NCBI GenBank assembly: GCA_035604615.1
Contig: DATNID010000022.1
Coordinates: 1-64,000 of the forward strand
DNA from: DATJLY01 sp035604615
Lineage (GTDB): Bacteria; Pseudomonadota; Alphaproteobacteria; ATCC43930; CGMCC-115725
Direction of reading: 5' to 3'
DNA: 64,000 nucleotides
In this document: piece by piece, positions 16,123 through 24,005 of the stretch
Position numbering within the stretch: position 1 is the first letter of the stretch
How the letters are laid out: every line of letters starts with the position of its first letter
Notes under the pieces: model-generated
Told to the model about the DNA's origin: nothing
What the model saw: only the letters and a program-made list of their open reading frames with translations
The model's database searches: none
Program-made: the position numbers and the translations under genes

Positions 16123-17106
16123 ATGGACGAATTCCATACCAAGATGGCGGCGGTGAGCGTGGCGGCCCTGTGGGAGCAGGAGAACCGGCATAATCGCCCG
16201 CCCGAGACGGCGCAGATCTGGCACTGGGACGCGATGAACCCGCTGATCGACGAAGCCGTCAAGCAGACCGACATGACCAATGCCGAGCGCCGGGTGCTGA
16301 TCCTGCAGAACCCCAACCTCGCCAGCGTCGGCCGCACCGGCGCCGCGATCAACCTCACGGTCAATCTCCAGGTGCTGATGCCGGGCGAGAAGGCGCGCCC
16401 GCACCGCCACACCATGCACGCGCTGCGCTTCGCGCTCGAGGGCGACGGCGCCGAGACCATCGTCGACGGCAAGGTATGCAAGATGCTGCCGGGCGACATG
16501 ATCCTGACCCCCGGCTGGACCTGGCACGAGCACCGGCACGAGGGCAAGACCCGCTCGGTCTGGGTCGATGCGCTCGACGTGCCGATGCACACCTACATGG
16601 AGACCGGCGTGTTCGAGCCCGGCCCGGCGCGGGACTCAGTCGTGCTGCCGCCCGATGCCGCCTTCGCGCCCGGCTTCACGCCCGACACGCCGGCGGCGGC
16701 GCAGCGCTATTCGCCGCTGTTCCGCTATCCCTGGGACGCCGCGGTCAAGGCGCTCGAGGCGCTGCCGCCCGCGTCGGACGGCTCGCGCCGGCTGCGCTAC
16801 ACCAACCCGGTGACGGGGGGCGCGGTGCTGTCGACCATCGACTGCTATCTCCTCGGCCTCGGCAAGGACCAGGAGACGCGCGCCTACCGCACCAACAGCA
16901 ACTGCGTCTGCGTGGTGATGGAAGGCGAGGGCAGCACCCGCATCGGCGACGAGACCGTGACCTGGGGGCCCAAGGACATCTTCTCGCTGCCGCACGACCA
17001 GTGGATCAGCCACAAGGCCAGGACCGCGCCGGCGCGCATCTTCCAGATCACCGACCGTGAGACCTTGCGCCGCCTCGACTATCTGCGCGACGAGCTGCGC
17101 CAATAG
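16123..17106 (+). CDS. Gentisate 1,2-dioxygenase-like double cupin
   Basis: Fe(II) ring-cleavage dioxygenase family acting on gentisate or similar ortho/para-hydroxylated benzoates. N-terminal cupin metal site: KARPHRHTMHALRFALEG with HRH, then GWTWHEHRHEGK. The second cupin covers residues 215-310 (SNCVCVVMEGEGSTRIGDE, LPHDQWISHKA). 327 aa, slightly shorter than typical (about 345-370). The next gene follows ten bases later and a NitT/TauT binding protein overlaps that one, so the three form one unit, suggesting uptake and cleavage of an aromatic acid. Gentisate itself is an inference. Confidence 0.8.
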   Translation: MDEFHTKMAAVSVAALWEQENRHNRPPETAQIWHWDAMNPLIDEAVKQTDMTNAERRVLILQNPNLASVGRTGAAINLTVNLQVLMPGEKARPHRHTMHALRFALEGDGAETIVDGKVCKMLPGDMILTPGWTWHEHRHEGKTRSVWVDALDVPMHTYMETGVFEPGPARDSVVLPPDAAFAPGFTPDTPAAAQRYSPLFRYPWDAAVKALEALPPASDGSRRLRYTNPVTGGAVLSTIDCYLLGLGKDQETRAYRTNSNCVCVVMEGEGSTRIGDETVTWGPKDIFSLPHDQWISHKARTAPARIFQITDRETLRRLDYLRDELRQ

Positions 17107-17116
17107 CGCCCGACGC

Positions 17117-17407
17117 ATGGCCGCGCCGGGCACCGCCATCGAGGCCTACGAGTCCTGGCTGCGCGAGTATGTCCGGCTCGCCGAGGCCGGACGCAAGCTC
17201 GCGACCCAGCTCGGCGATGCCAGCCGGCGGCGCGGCGAGCGCTTGAACGAACAGCGCTTCTCGGGCCACGCCCACCGGCTCTACAACGAGGAAGTCTATT
17301 GGACCTTGCAGATCGCCGGCGTGACCAGCCTCGCCGCCGCCGAGCGCGAGGCGGCGCCCGCCGCCCCCCGCGCCAAGAAAGCCGCCAAAAAGGCGAAGGC
17401 ACGATGA
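17117..17407 (+). CDS. Small hypothetical protein with Lys/Ala-rich tail
   Basis: A 96-residue protein not recognised. The first 75 residues are helical and mixed-charge (EAYESWLREYVRLAEAGRKL, HRLYNEEVYWTLQIAGVTSL); the last 20 are Ala/Lys-rich (PRAKKAAKKAKAR), a tail that could bind nucleic acid or simply be disordered. ATG 17117 lies ten bases after the dioxygenase-like gene, and its stop overlaps the next ATG as ATGA. Its place inside a dioxygenase/binding-protein unit suggests an accessory role, with no direct evidence. Confidence 0.55.
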   Translation: MAAPGTAIEAYESWLREYVRLAEAGRKLATQLGDASRRRGERLNEQRFSGHAHRLYNEEVYWTLQIAGVTSLAAAEREAAPAAPRAKKAAKKAKAR

Positions 17408-18471
17408 CGCCGTGCGTCCTTCGACTGCGCCCTTCGGGCTCCGCTCAGGATGAGGGGCGTTATACAACCTTCCTCACCCTGAGCGGAGCGCAGCGTAGTC
17501 GAAGGGTGCAGGTTGCTTTTGCAGCGCGAATCTTTCTCGCGCTCTTCGCGCTGGTGCTCGCTGCCGGCGCCAGGGCCGAGACGCTCAACGTCGCCAAGGG
17601 CGGGCCGCAATCCTTCTCGTTCTCGCCCGCCGATATCGGCCTCGCCGAGGGCTTCTTCCAGAAGCGCGGGCTCGACCTCAAGCTGTCCAATTTCGACGGC
17701 GCGACCAAGGTGCACCAGGCAATGGCCTCGGGCGACATCGACATCGCGCTCGCCTCCGGGCCGGACATGGCGTTCATCGCCAAGGGCTCGCCGGTGACCA
17801 CGGTGGCGGCGATGGCGGGGCGGCCCGACATGATGGCGCTCGTGGTGCTGGCCGGCTCGCCGATCGCCAGCGCCGCCGACCTCAAGGGCAAGAAGATCAG
17901 CGTCACCAGCGCGGGCTCGCTCACCAACTGGCTCGCGCACGAGGTGTCGCGCCAGCAGGGCTGGGGCGAGAACGGCGTCGATGTCGAGGCGATCGGCGGC
18001 CAGACGACGCAAATCGCGGCGCTCCGCACCCATCAAATGGACGCGATGGTGATGGACGTCACCGCCGCCTACCGGCTCGAGGGCGAGGGCGCGGTCCACG
18101 TGCTGCTCAAGTTCGGCCAGATCGTGCCGTCCTTCCACATGCACGTGATCCACGCCAGCAACGCCATGATCGCGCGCGATCCCGAGGGCGTGCGCCGCTT
18201 TCTCGCCGCGTGGTTCGAGACGATCGCCTTCATGCGCGCCCACAAGGACGAGACGGTGAAGCTCTCGGGCCAGGTGATGGGCGTGTCGGATGCGCTCGCC
18301 GCGCGCACCTATGACGAGGTGATGCCGGACCTTTCGACCGACGGCTGCTTCGATCCCAAGGCGGTCGCGGTGCTGCGCCGCTCCTATGTCGACATGGGCC
18401 TGCTCGAGGCCGAGCCCGACATGAGCAAGATCTACACCGAGCAATACCTGCCCGCGCCGTGCAAGCGCTGA
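17404..18471 (+). CDS. NitT/TauT-type ABC transporter substrate-binding protein (paralog 1)
   Basis: Periplasmic receptor of the SsuA/NMT1 type: ETLNVAKGGPQSFSFSPADI, GLDLKLSNFDGATKVHQAMA, ISVTSAGSLTNWLAHEV and FETIAFMRAHKDETVKLSG. ATG 17404 is chosen: GAAGG precedes it and it overlaps the previous stop as ATGA. That start makes residues 4-34 a translation of the palindromic repeat at 17413-17510, placed before the signal peptide VAFAARIFLALFALVLAAG. A GTG at 17506 directly at the signal peptide is the alternative, but has no spaced ribosome site. It is a clear paralog of the gene at 46160, and likewise sits beside a dioxygenase-like gene. No permease nearby. Confidence 0.85.
   Translation: MTPCVLRLRPSGSAQDEGRYTTFLTLSGAQRSRRVQVAFAARIFLALFALVLAAGARAETLNVAKGGPQSFSFSPADIGLAEGFFQKRGLDLKLSNFDGATKVHQAMASGDIDIALASGPDMAFIAKGSPVTTVAAMAGRPDMMALVVLAGSPIASAADLKGKKISVTSAGSLTNWLAHEVSRQQGWGENGVDVEAIGGQTTQIAALRTHQMDAMVMDVTAAYRLEGEGAVHVLLKFGQIVPSFHMHVIHASNAMIARDPEGVRRFLAAWFETIAFMRAHKDETVKLSGQVMGVSDALAARTYDEVMPDLSTDGCFDPKAVAVLRRSYVDMGLLEAEPDMSKIYTEQYLPAPCKR
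17413..17510. repeat. Palindromic repeat element, copy 1
   Basis: Inverted arms TGCGTCCTTCGACTGCGC and the complement of GCGTAGTCGAAGGGTGCA, with inner arms CTCCGCTCAGGATGAGG and CCTCACCCTGAGCGGAG. One of five copies in the window. This copy lies inside the 5' coding end of the NitT/TauT-type binding-protein gene, without breaking the frame. RNA from it would fold into a long hairpin over the gene start. Confidence 0.85.
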
Positions 18472-18475
18472 GGCG

Positions 18476-18937
18476 TCAGCGCGTCGCGTCGGAATGCTGC
18501 ACGCCGCTTTCCGGCGGGCCGGTGGCGTTGCCGTCGGGGCCGAGCGTGTAGAGATCGTAGGCGGTGCGGTTGCGCCCGGGCACGCGATAGACGTAAGGCC
18601 GGCCCCACGGATCGTTGAGGATGCTCGCCTGGCTCACATAGGGGCCGAGCCAGCGGTCGATGGCCGGCGGTTTCTCCACCAGCGCGTGTAAGCCCTCCTG
18701 GTCGCTCGGATAGCGCCCGACATCGAGCAGGAAGAGATCGAGGCCCGTGGCGATCGTCTGCATCTGGATCTTGGCCGCGTCTTCCTTGGCGCGCGAGAAA
18801 TACTTGAAGAGCTGCGGCACCGCGATCCCGACCAGCATGCCGAGGATCGCCAGCACCACCAGGAGCTCGACCAGCGTGAAGCCCCCTTCGCGCTGCCGCC
18901 GCGCGCGCTCCGGCGCCCAAATCCGACGATCGATCAT
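18476..18937 (-). CDS. Orphan type II secretion pseudopilin GspG-like
   Basis: Major pseudopilin of the type II secretion family. The prepilin site is REG|GFTLVELLVVLAILGMLV with Glu at position +5, and LDLFLLDVGRYPSDQEGLHA, WLGPYVSQASILNDPWGRPY and AYDLYTLGPDGN are the GspG C-domain blocks. 153 aa, normal length. ATG 18937 overlaps the stop of the CmcJ-like gene as ATGA, so it is co-translated with an unrelated oxidoreductase. No other secretion gene (GspD, E, F, O) lies in the window; processing would need a prepilin peptidase elsewhere. Confidence 0.88.
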   Translation of the reverse strand: MIDRRIWAPERARRQREGGFTLVELLVVLAILGMLVGIAVPQLFKYFSRAKEDAAKIQMQTIATGLDLFLLDVGRYPSDQEGLHALVEKPPAIDRWLGPYVSQASILNDPWGRPYVYRVPGRNRTAYDLYTLGPDGNATGPPESGVQHSDATR

Positions 18938-19773
18938 GCGAAGAAGGCGATGGTGCGGATTTCGATGCTCTCGCGCGGCGGGGCGTCGGCTTGCATCGTC
19001 GGGTCGTCGAAAGCCGAGTGCGCGACGAAGCGCGCGACCGTGCGGTCGCTGTCGTAGCATTTGATCAGCATGGCCTCGTCCTTGCGCATCGCCGGCGCGT
19101 AGAACCAGCGGTGCGCGGGATTGTAGCGCACGATGTAGATCTCGCCGTTGCGGTCCTCGTAGCGCTGCTCCGAGCCGACGAAATCCTCCGGATTCGTGCT
19201 GCGCGCGTCGCACACCGCGAGCGGATGGTCCAAGAGCGGCCCGCGGATAGGCCGCCACACATTGATGAAGGCGACGCGGCGGCGCAGCAGCGAATCGGCC
19301 TCGCCGCCCATCAGGTCGCGCACGCGCTGCGGCCCGGACCATTCGGTGAAGTCGTTATGGACGCGCATCACCGGCCCGCGCGCCACGCCGGGAACGCGGT
19401 CCTGCGTGTCCCATTCCCGCCGCCGCACCGTGTGGTCGAACACCTTGACCCGCCGCGCGCCGGTCTGGGACATGACCAGCGCCTCGATCTCGGGGTAATA
19501 GACGCGGGTCAGTTCGTCCTCGTCGTAGAAATCGGCGACCGCGCTTTTGTGGTGCGCGATGGCGAAGCCTTCGCCGTCGAGCGACAGCTCGCGCTCGACG
19601 GGGCGCAGCGAATGGATCGCCACGGTGCGCGGGTCCTGGACCGCGTTGGTGCGCGGCATGCCCGGCGGCGGCCCGTAGGTGTAGTTGAACGGCTTCTCCG
19701 TCATCGGAGCGACATAATTCAACGCGGCCTGGACCGACGGCAGCGACGCGGGATCGACGGAAATGGCGCTCAT
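18934..19773 (-). CDS. CmcJ/NvfI family oxidoreductase
   Basis: Member of the family of CmcJ (cephamycin 7-methoxylation) and the fungal iron/2-oxoglutarate enzyme NvfI. Visible blocks are RVHNDFTEWSGPQRVRDL with a possible HxD metal pair, RVAFINVWRPIRGPLLDHPL, AHRWFYAPAMRKDEAMLIK and AHSAFDDP near the end with PRESIEIRTIAF, which may give the distal His and the 2-oxoglutarate Arg. ATG 19773 follows GAGGAGGCAC. 279 aa is typical. Substrate unknown; the only partner in the transcript is the pseudopilin overlapping its stop. Confidence 0.82.
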   Translation of the reverse strand: MSAISVDPASLPSVQAALNYVAPMTEKPFNYTYGPPPGMPRTNAVQDPRTVAIHSLRPVERELSLDGEGFAIAHHKSAVADFYDEDELTRVYYPEIEALVMSQTGARRVKVFDHTVRRREWDTQDRVPGVARGPVMRVHNDFTEWSGPQRVRDLMGGEADSLLRRRVAFINVWRPIRGPLLDHPLAVCDARSTNPEDFVGSEQRYEDRNGEIYIVRYNPAHRWFYAPAMRKDEAMLIKCYDSDRTVARFVAHSAFDDPTMQADAPPRESIEIRTIAFFA

Positions 19774-19852
19774 TTGTGCCTCCTCGCGACGCTTAAGATA
19801 CTCATGCGCGGGGTCGATTCCCAGGCCCGGCCGCGCCCTTTGCGCGAGGCAG

Positions 19853-20584
19853 CTATGCCCGCGCGGCGGCGGCGAGATCGACGATCCGCCCCCACCGCGC
19901 CGCGGCGTGGAAATGCGCATAGACCGCGGCGAGCCAGCCGCGCTTGCGCCAGTCCAGCACGCTCGCGTCGTCGAGCGCGGCGAACTTCCCCGAATCGATT
20001 ACGCGGAAGCCGCGCAGCACCGCCTGGCCGCCCTGCTTGAAGTCGATGACGGCGTTGTTCTCGACCAGCAGCCCCTTGGCCTCGAGCGCGGCGCAGAACG
20101 ACGCGGTCTCCTGCAGCGCCTGGTGCAGCGATTTGCACAATTCCGCCGCCTCGCTCAAGGCCGCGGTGGGCTGCGCCTCGGCGAAGAGCGCGGGGCCGGT
20201 CATGCCCACGGACGCGGCCCTCGGGTCGAATCCCAGCAGCAGCGCCTTCTTGTCCGGCGCCTCGATGAGGGCGAAGGGATAGTTGCGGACATAGGCCGGC
20301 ACATAGGCGCCGCGGCGCCAGGCGCCGGCCGCGTCGATATAGAGGTTCTCGCGGTCGCGATATCCCACGATCGCCAGCATCGTCGGTTGCGCCAGGCCCC
20401 CGAACACAATCGGGTAGTCGCCCACCACCGCGGCCAACTCCTGGAGCGTGATCGGGATCGCGTTGGTCTCGCGCGCGAAGCGATAATTCCGGCCGCGGTC
20501 GAGATGGAGCGCGCCGTGACGCGCGCCGTCGACCGGAACGATCTCGCGGAAGAAGAGCGGCAGGTTCGCAGCGGGGTCGGCCAT
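19853..20584 (-). CDS. SapC family protein
   Basis: PF07277-type SapC protein: LPLFFREIVPVDGARHGALH opens the family domain, followed by YPFALIEAPDKKALLLGFD and LVENNAVIDFKQGGQAVLRG. 243 residues from ATG 20584, no signal peptide or membrane helix. The first family members were linked to the Campylobacter surface layer, but members in alphaproteobacteria have no proven role and often lie near 2-oxoglutarate-type or tryptophan halogenase genes; here a CmcJ-type gene is 79 bases downstream. The HEPN gene ends 11 bases upstream. Confidence 0.82.
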   Translation of the reverse strand: MADPAANLPLFFREIVPVDGARHGALHLDRGRNYRFARETNAIPITLQELAAVVGDYPIVFGGLAQPTMLAIVGYRDRENLYIDAAGAWRRGAYVPAYVRNYPFALIEAPDKKALLLGFDPRAASVGMTGPALFAEAQPTAALSEAAELCKSLHQALQETASFCAALEAKGLLVENNAVIDFKQGGQAVLRGFRVIDSGKFAALDDASVLDWRKRGWLAAVYAHFHAAARWGRIVDLAAAARA

Positions 20585-20595
20585 GGCGCGGGAGC

Positions 20596-21105
20596 CTAGC
20601 GCCAAAGCCGGTTGAGCAATAGAGCGGCAAGGAACGCAGTCGCGTTGGGCTCGTTTCTGACGAGTTTCCAGGCCGCGAATGCCTCGTTCGCTTGCTCGAC
20701 CTTTTCTAGGGTATCGGCTCGAGCGAAAACCTGCGTCGTGTCGTAGTCGGCATCGTGGCGCGCTTCCTGAAGTTCGACGAAAGCGTCCGCGATCAAAGAA
20801 AGTTCGCTCTGAATGGGCTCGCTTACTAATGCCTTCAGCGCTTCTGTGAGGTTCTCCACTTTTCCGGGGCGGAACTGAATGCAGGCCTTCTTCATGTCCT
20901 CATGAGTGAACGCGCGCCGGACGCGCGCGCGTAAAGCCGGAGGTTGCGCAGGCGACATGACCCGCGCGGCGTCAGCTACCAATAGATGGAACAGTGCGTA
21001 ATACGCTGCTGAAATGGCGCGGCGAAGACTGGCTTGCTTTGGCTTTTTGGGCTCCTTTGACGCAAGGTGCTTCGCCTGAGCAAGTAGGTCTTCTGGTAGC
21101 GCCAA
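20596..21105 (-). CDS. HEPN domain protein (possible toxin of a two-gene module)
   Basis: A 169-residue all-helical protein with the HEPN opening KQASLRRAISAAYYALFHLL and a VRRAFTHEDMKK segment (R-x4-H spacing) that could be the RNase motif; ELQEARHDADYD follows the usual LxxxRHxADYD pattern. HEPN proteins of this size are common as RNase toxins paired with a small partner. TTG start at 21105, only three bases after the stop of the partner gene. Base composition is visibly less GC-rich than the neighbours, consistent with acquisition. Toxicity is inference. Confidence 0.72.
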   Translation of the reverse strand: MALPEDLLAQAKHLASKEPKKPKQASLRRAISAAYYALFHLLVADAARVMSPAQPPALRARVRRAFTHEDMKKACIQFRPGKVENLTEALKALVSEPIQSELSLIADAFVELQEARHDADYDTTQVFARADTLEKVEQANEAFAAWKLVRNEPNATAFLAALLLNRLWR

Positions 21106-21108
21106 GAT

Positions 21109-21414
21109 CTAGCTCGCCGCCTCTTGTCGCTCGCGAAATCGGACATAGGGTATTCGACTTATGTTGGTTTCGAAGAGGGCGGCTTTGACCGTACGTCCAA
21201 GCTTGGACAAGCGGCGCACACTTTCCTTATCTGTCGGAAAGCGCCGATCAAGAATGAATGAAATCCATACAGCCGGTTCACCGGTTGAATCTTTCCCGAA
21301 GTGAACCTCGAATGTTTCGAAGCCTAGACCAATAGCGCGGCTTCTCACGATTTCATGGATGCGCTTGGCCTCTTCGGCCGAGGCTGCGTACTTATCAGGC
21401 GAGTCGTCTACCAT
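21109..21414 (-). CDS. Small partner protein of the HEPN gene
   Basis: A 101-residue soluble protein, unnamed but conserved-looking: FETFEVHFGKDSTGEPAVWI followed by SFILDRRFPTDKESVRRL and ISRIPYVRFRERQ. Proteins with this F-G-x-D-S-T-G-x-P-A-V pattern and a closing PYVRF often precede HEPN genes, as recalled, not searched. ATG 21414; its TAG is followed after three bases by the HEPN TTG. The order small partner first, HEPN second fits an antitoxin-toxin layout, but no nucleotidyltransferase motif (GSxxxxxxxxxSDxD) is visible, so it is not a classic MNT partner. Confidence 0.65.
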   Translation of the reverse strand: MVDDSPDKYAASAEEAKRIHEIVRSRAIGLGFETFEVHFGKDSTGEPAVWISFILDRRFPTDKESVRRLSKLGRTVKAALFETNISRIPYVRFRERQEAAS

Positions 21415-21584
21415 GCCATTAATTCTACGTCAGCGACCGCGAGTCTGTACATACCCACGCGCGAAATATTGGCACGAACCTGGATTGATTGCAGAACTAG
21501 GTCTCTACTTCGCCTTCAGCAACCCTTCCCGGCCCCGTCCTGGATGTAGAAGATGTACTCGAAGCCGCCGACGCCTTCCTCATC

Positions 21585-21712
21585 GCCGACGACCTGCCGA
21601 TCGAGTTTCCGACCAAGTCCGCCTGGCGATCAATCTCAAGACCGCGAAGGCTCGAGACCGCGAAGGCGCTGGGCCTCGCCGGTCCGCCGCCGCTGCTCGG
21701 CCGCGCCGCGCG
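21585..21712 (+). pseudogene. Decayed C-terminal fragment of a PF04392 binding-protein gene
   Basis: Within the 335-base gap 21415-21749, which holds no intact gene, DDLPIEFPTKS, then (one base shifted) LAINLKTAKA, then ALGLA and PPPLLGRA, reproduce the family tail read as ADMPVQ..., LVINLKTARALGL and PLILQARADEVIE in the intact gene at 24472. The frame is broken at least twice. One break is a 16-base tandem duplication, ACCGCGAAGGCTCGAG at 21641-21656 repeated in part at 21657-21667. All sequence upstream of this tail is lost. The start of the next gene is 38 bases further on. Confidence 0.6.
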
Positions 21713-21749
21713 GGCATCGCAGAACCGCTTTCCGCTTGATGATCTAAGG

Positions 21750-22229
21750 ATGCGGGACCTATATGTCGCCGCCGGCGAGCGCCGGCTGTTGCGGGGTCGA
21801 CGCGTGCTGCAGGTCCATCGCCTTTACGTCGCGTACGGCTCCAACATGTGCCGAATTCAGATGGCCAAGCGCTGCCCCGCTGCCCGGCCGCTCGGTGTGG
21901 CGTCTTTGCCGGGGCGGCGCTTTCTGATCAACCGCCCGGGCTTCGCCACCCTGGTCGCGGCGCCCGCCGCGCGGGCTTATGGCCTGATCTGGAGGCTCGG
22001 CGTCGAGGACGAGCGCAGCCTTGACGGCTACGAGGGCGTCGCCGACGGAGACTATCGCAAGGAGGCGGTGATCCTCCCGGAGCATGGCGCGGCATTGATC
22101 TATATCGCGGCCGATGCGACGCCGGGAACGCCGCGTCCCGCCTATCTCGAAGCGGTTCTCGCCGCCGCCGCCGCCGCAGGCTTGCCGCCGGTCTATCAGG
22201 CCGAGCTGGCTCGCTGGCGGTCACGCTGA
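21750..22229 (+). CDS. Gamma-glutamylcyclotransferase-like protein
   Basis: GGCT/AIG2-fold protein, a family that releases 5-oxoproline from gamma-glutamyl amino acids or peptides. The substrate loop LYVAYGSNMCRIQMAKRCP and SLDGYEGVADGDYRKE (catalytic Glu region) are present; PVYQAELARWRSR ends the protein. ATG 21750 follows CTAAGG; GTG 21804, nearer to the conserved YGSN, is an alternative, and the first 18 residues have no family character. The open frame continues upstream into a decayed gene, which I exclude. The end overlaps the convergent transglutaminase gene by nine bases. A 5-oxoprolinase set lies 8 kb away. Confidence 0.75.
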   Translation: MRDLYVAAGERRLLRGRRVLQVHRLYVAYGSNMCRIQMAKRCPAARPLGVASLPGRRFLINRPGFATLVAAPAARAYGLIWRLGVEDERSLDGYEGVADGDYRKEAVILPEHGAALIYIAADATPGTPRPAYLEAVLAAAAAAGLPPVYQAELARWRSR

Positions 22230-23045
22230 ACCGGCGCCGACGATCTCGTCGCAGACCACCGCGAAATTCAGCAGCGTGGCCGGGCCGAACGTGTTGCTGA
22301 TCGCGACGTCCGCCGCGTCGCGGCCGCGCGCGATCAGCACCCGGCCGATCCGCGGCACGTTGTTGCGGGGGTCGAAAACGTGCCACGCGCCGCCGAGATA
22401 GACCTCCATCCAGCCGGCGAAATCCATCGGCCCATAGGGCGGCGGGACGCCGATGTCGCCGAGATAGCCGGTGCAATAGCGCGCCGGGATGTTCATGCAA
22501 CGGCAGAATGCGATCGCGAGATGCGCGAAGTCGCGGCACACGCCGGTGCGCTCGCTGAACACGTCGAAGGCGGTCATGGTGGGACGCGCACGCCGATAGT
22601 CGAAGCGGATATGGTTGTGAACGAAATCGCAGATCGCCTGAACCCGGCCCCAGCCCATGGGCGCGTTGCCGAACAGGTCCCACGCCGTTTGCGACATCCG
22701 GTCGGTCTCGCAGTACCGGCTGCCCAGGAGAAACAGCAGGGTCTCCTGCGGCAGGTCCTGGACTTGATGCTGCCAGGCCGAGGCGACGACCGGGTCGGGC
22801 GCGCCGCTGTCATTGACCACGGCGCTGCTCGAGAGGCGAATCCGGCCTCTCGGAGCCACGATCCTGGTGCACCAATTGCCGAAGCTGTCGCGATAAGCCG
22901 CGAGCGGCACCGCGGGGTCGGTTTTCAGATGGTCGGGAAAGACGATATCCGAAGCGCGCGTGTAGTGAACGTTCAGCGTCAGGATCATGGGCGTCGGCTG
23001 GGGACATTCGTAGAGCAAGTCATAGCCGACCCGGATCTGCATCAT
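22221..23045 (-). CDS. Transglutaminase-like protein 1
   Basis: Papain-like transglutaminase-core protein, 274 aa. Catalytic triad blocks: SERTGVCRDFAHLAIAFCR (Cys), GWMEVYLGGAWHVFDPRNN (His and Asp). It begins with an N-terminal beta domain (RVGYDLLYECPQPTPMILTL). No signal peptide. It lies 33 bases downstream of a second transglutaminase-like gene on the same strand, an arrangement frequent in alphaproteobacteria. Such proteins may act as proteases or amidases; the activity is not known. Confidence 0.87.
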   Translation of the reverse strand: MMQIRVGYDLLYECPQPTPMILTLNVHYTRASDIVFPDHLKTDPAVPLAAYRDSFGNWCTRIVAPRGRIRLSSSAVVNDSGAPDPVVASAWQHQVQDLPQETLLFLLGSRYCETDRMSQTAWDLFGNAPMGWGRVQAICDFVHNHIRFDYRRARPTMTAFDVFSERTGVCRDFAHLAIAFCRCMNIPARYCTGYLGDIGVPPPYGPMDFAGWMEVYLGGAWHVFDPRNNVPRIGRVLIARGRDAADVAISNTFGPATLLNFAVVCDEIVGAGSA

Positions 23046-23078
23046 CAGCCTCCTGGAATGGGGCGGCCACGGCGCCGC

Positions 23079-24005
23079 CTAGGTGCCCGATGACGTCCGC
23101 AGCCGTTTTCTCCCGTTCGAGCGCCCTTGAGCCGGGCGCGTTCCCTCGACGACGCTGACCGCCACCTCCATGCCGAGAAAGGAAGAGGCGTAGCCGATGA
23201 AGCTGCCCCACAGCGGCAAGGCCTGCGCCGGTTCCCAGGCGACGGCGACGCGAATGAGGTTGCGGTTTCCGACGATGCGGTTGGTCGGATCGAAATCGAT
23301 CCATCCCGCGCCGGGCAGGTAGACCTGGAGCCAGGCATGGGTCGCGCCGCCGCCGAGCGTGTCCGAAGCCTCCGCGCCCGGCACGAAGATGTAACCGCTG
23401 ACGAAGCGCGCGGCGAGGCCGAGCGAGCGCACGCCATCGATCATGAGAAGGGCGAAGTCGCGACACGAGCCGCTGCCGCGCCGCAGGGTTTCGCTCGGAG
23501 TCTGCACGCCGCGCTCGGTGCGGCGCGTATAGGCGAGCTGCTCGCGCATGCCGACCGTCATCTGGCGCAGCATTGCGAGGGTGTCGGTCGACGTGGCGGG
23601 CGCCAGGAAGCTCATCGCCCAACGATCAATCTCGGGGTCGGGCGATTGCCGCCGCAGCGCCGGCGCGAGGTCGGGCAGGTCGTCGCTGGCATAGGAAAAG
23701 GGATAGCGCGCCGCATCGGGCTCGAGGGCATAATCGGGCGGATGGGTTTCGAAATGCTCGAGCGTGACGGTGCTGTCGAAGCGCAGCTCCCTGGTCCGCC
23801 CGGAGAACGTCGCGACGGCGACCGAGTTGTCGAACACGTCGTGCACCCAATGCAGCTGTGCCGGTTTGGGCACGATGTCGAGTCGCGCCTCTATGAGGCG
23901 AAGGTCGTGGCTCTCGCGCGGCCGGAACATCATGCGATGCTCGCCCAGCCCGACCGGATCCGAATAGCGATAGACGGTGACGTGGCGAACGGTGAGGAGG
24001 CTCAT
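23079..24005 (-). CDS. Transglutaminase-like protein 2 with N-terminal beta domain
   Basis: Has the bacterial transglutaminase N-terminal region (LLTVRHVTVYRYSDPVGLGE and MMFRPRESHDLRL, residues 3-110) and the core with Cys in RRGSGSCRDFALLMIDGVRS, His in GATHAWLQVYLPGAGWIDFD and Asp just after. ATG 24005 has GGGA upstream and starts at the conserved segment; ATG 24017 is four codons earlier. About 308 residues with a basic, probably disordered C-terminal tail. Forms a pair with the next gene. Confidence 0.88.
   Translation of the reverse strand: MSLLTVRHVTVYRYSDPVGLGEHRMMFRPRESHDLRLIEARLDIVPKPAQLHWVHDVFDNSVAVATFSGRTRELRFDSTVTLEHFETHPPDYALEPDAARYPFSYASDDLPDLAPALRRQSPDPEIDRWAMSFLAPATSTDTLAMLRQMTVGMREQLAYTRRTERGVQTPSETLRRGSGSCRDFALLMIDGVRSLGLAARFVSGYIFVPGAEASDTLGGGATHAWLQVYLPGAGWIDFDPTNRIVGNRNLIRVAVAWEPAQALPLWGSFIGYASSFLGMEVAVSVVEGTRPAQGRSNGRKRLRTSSGT

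Noticed and set aside
18465..18482. GCGCTGA/TCAGCGC hairpin between the receptor and GspG-like genes
   Set aside because: The symmetry is largely made by the two facing TGA stop codons, and there is no T-run.
21480..21749. N-terminal extension of the cyclotransferase-like protein
   Set aside because: The frame is open upstream, but that sequence is the out-of-frame relic of a PF04392 gene and has no cyclotransferase character.
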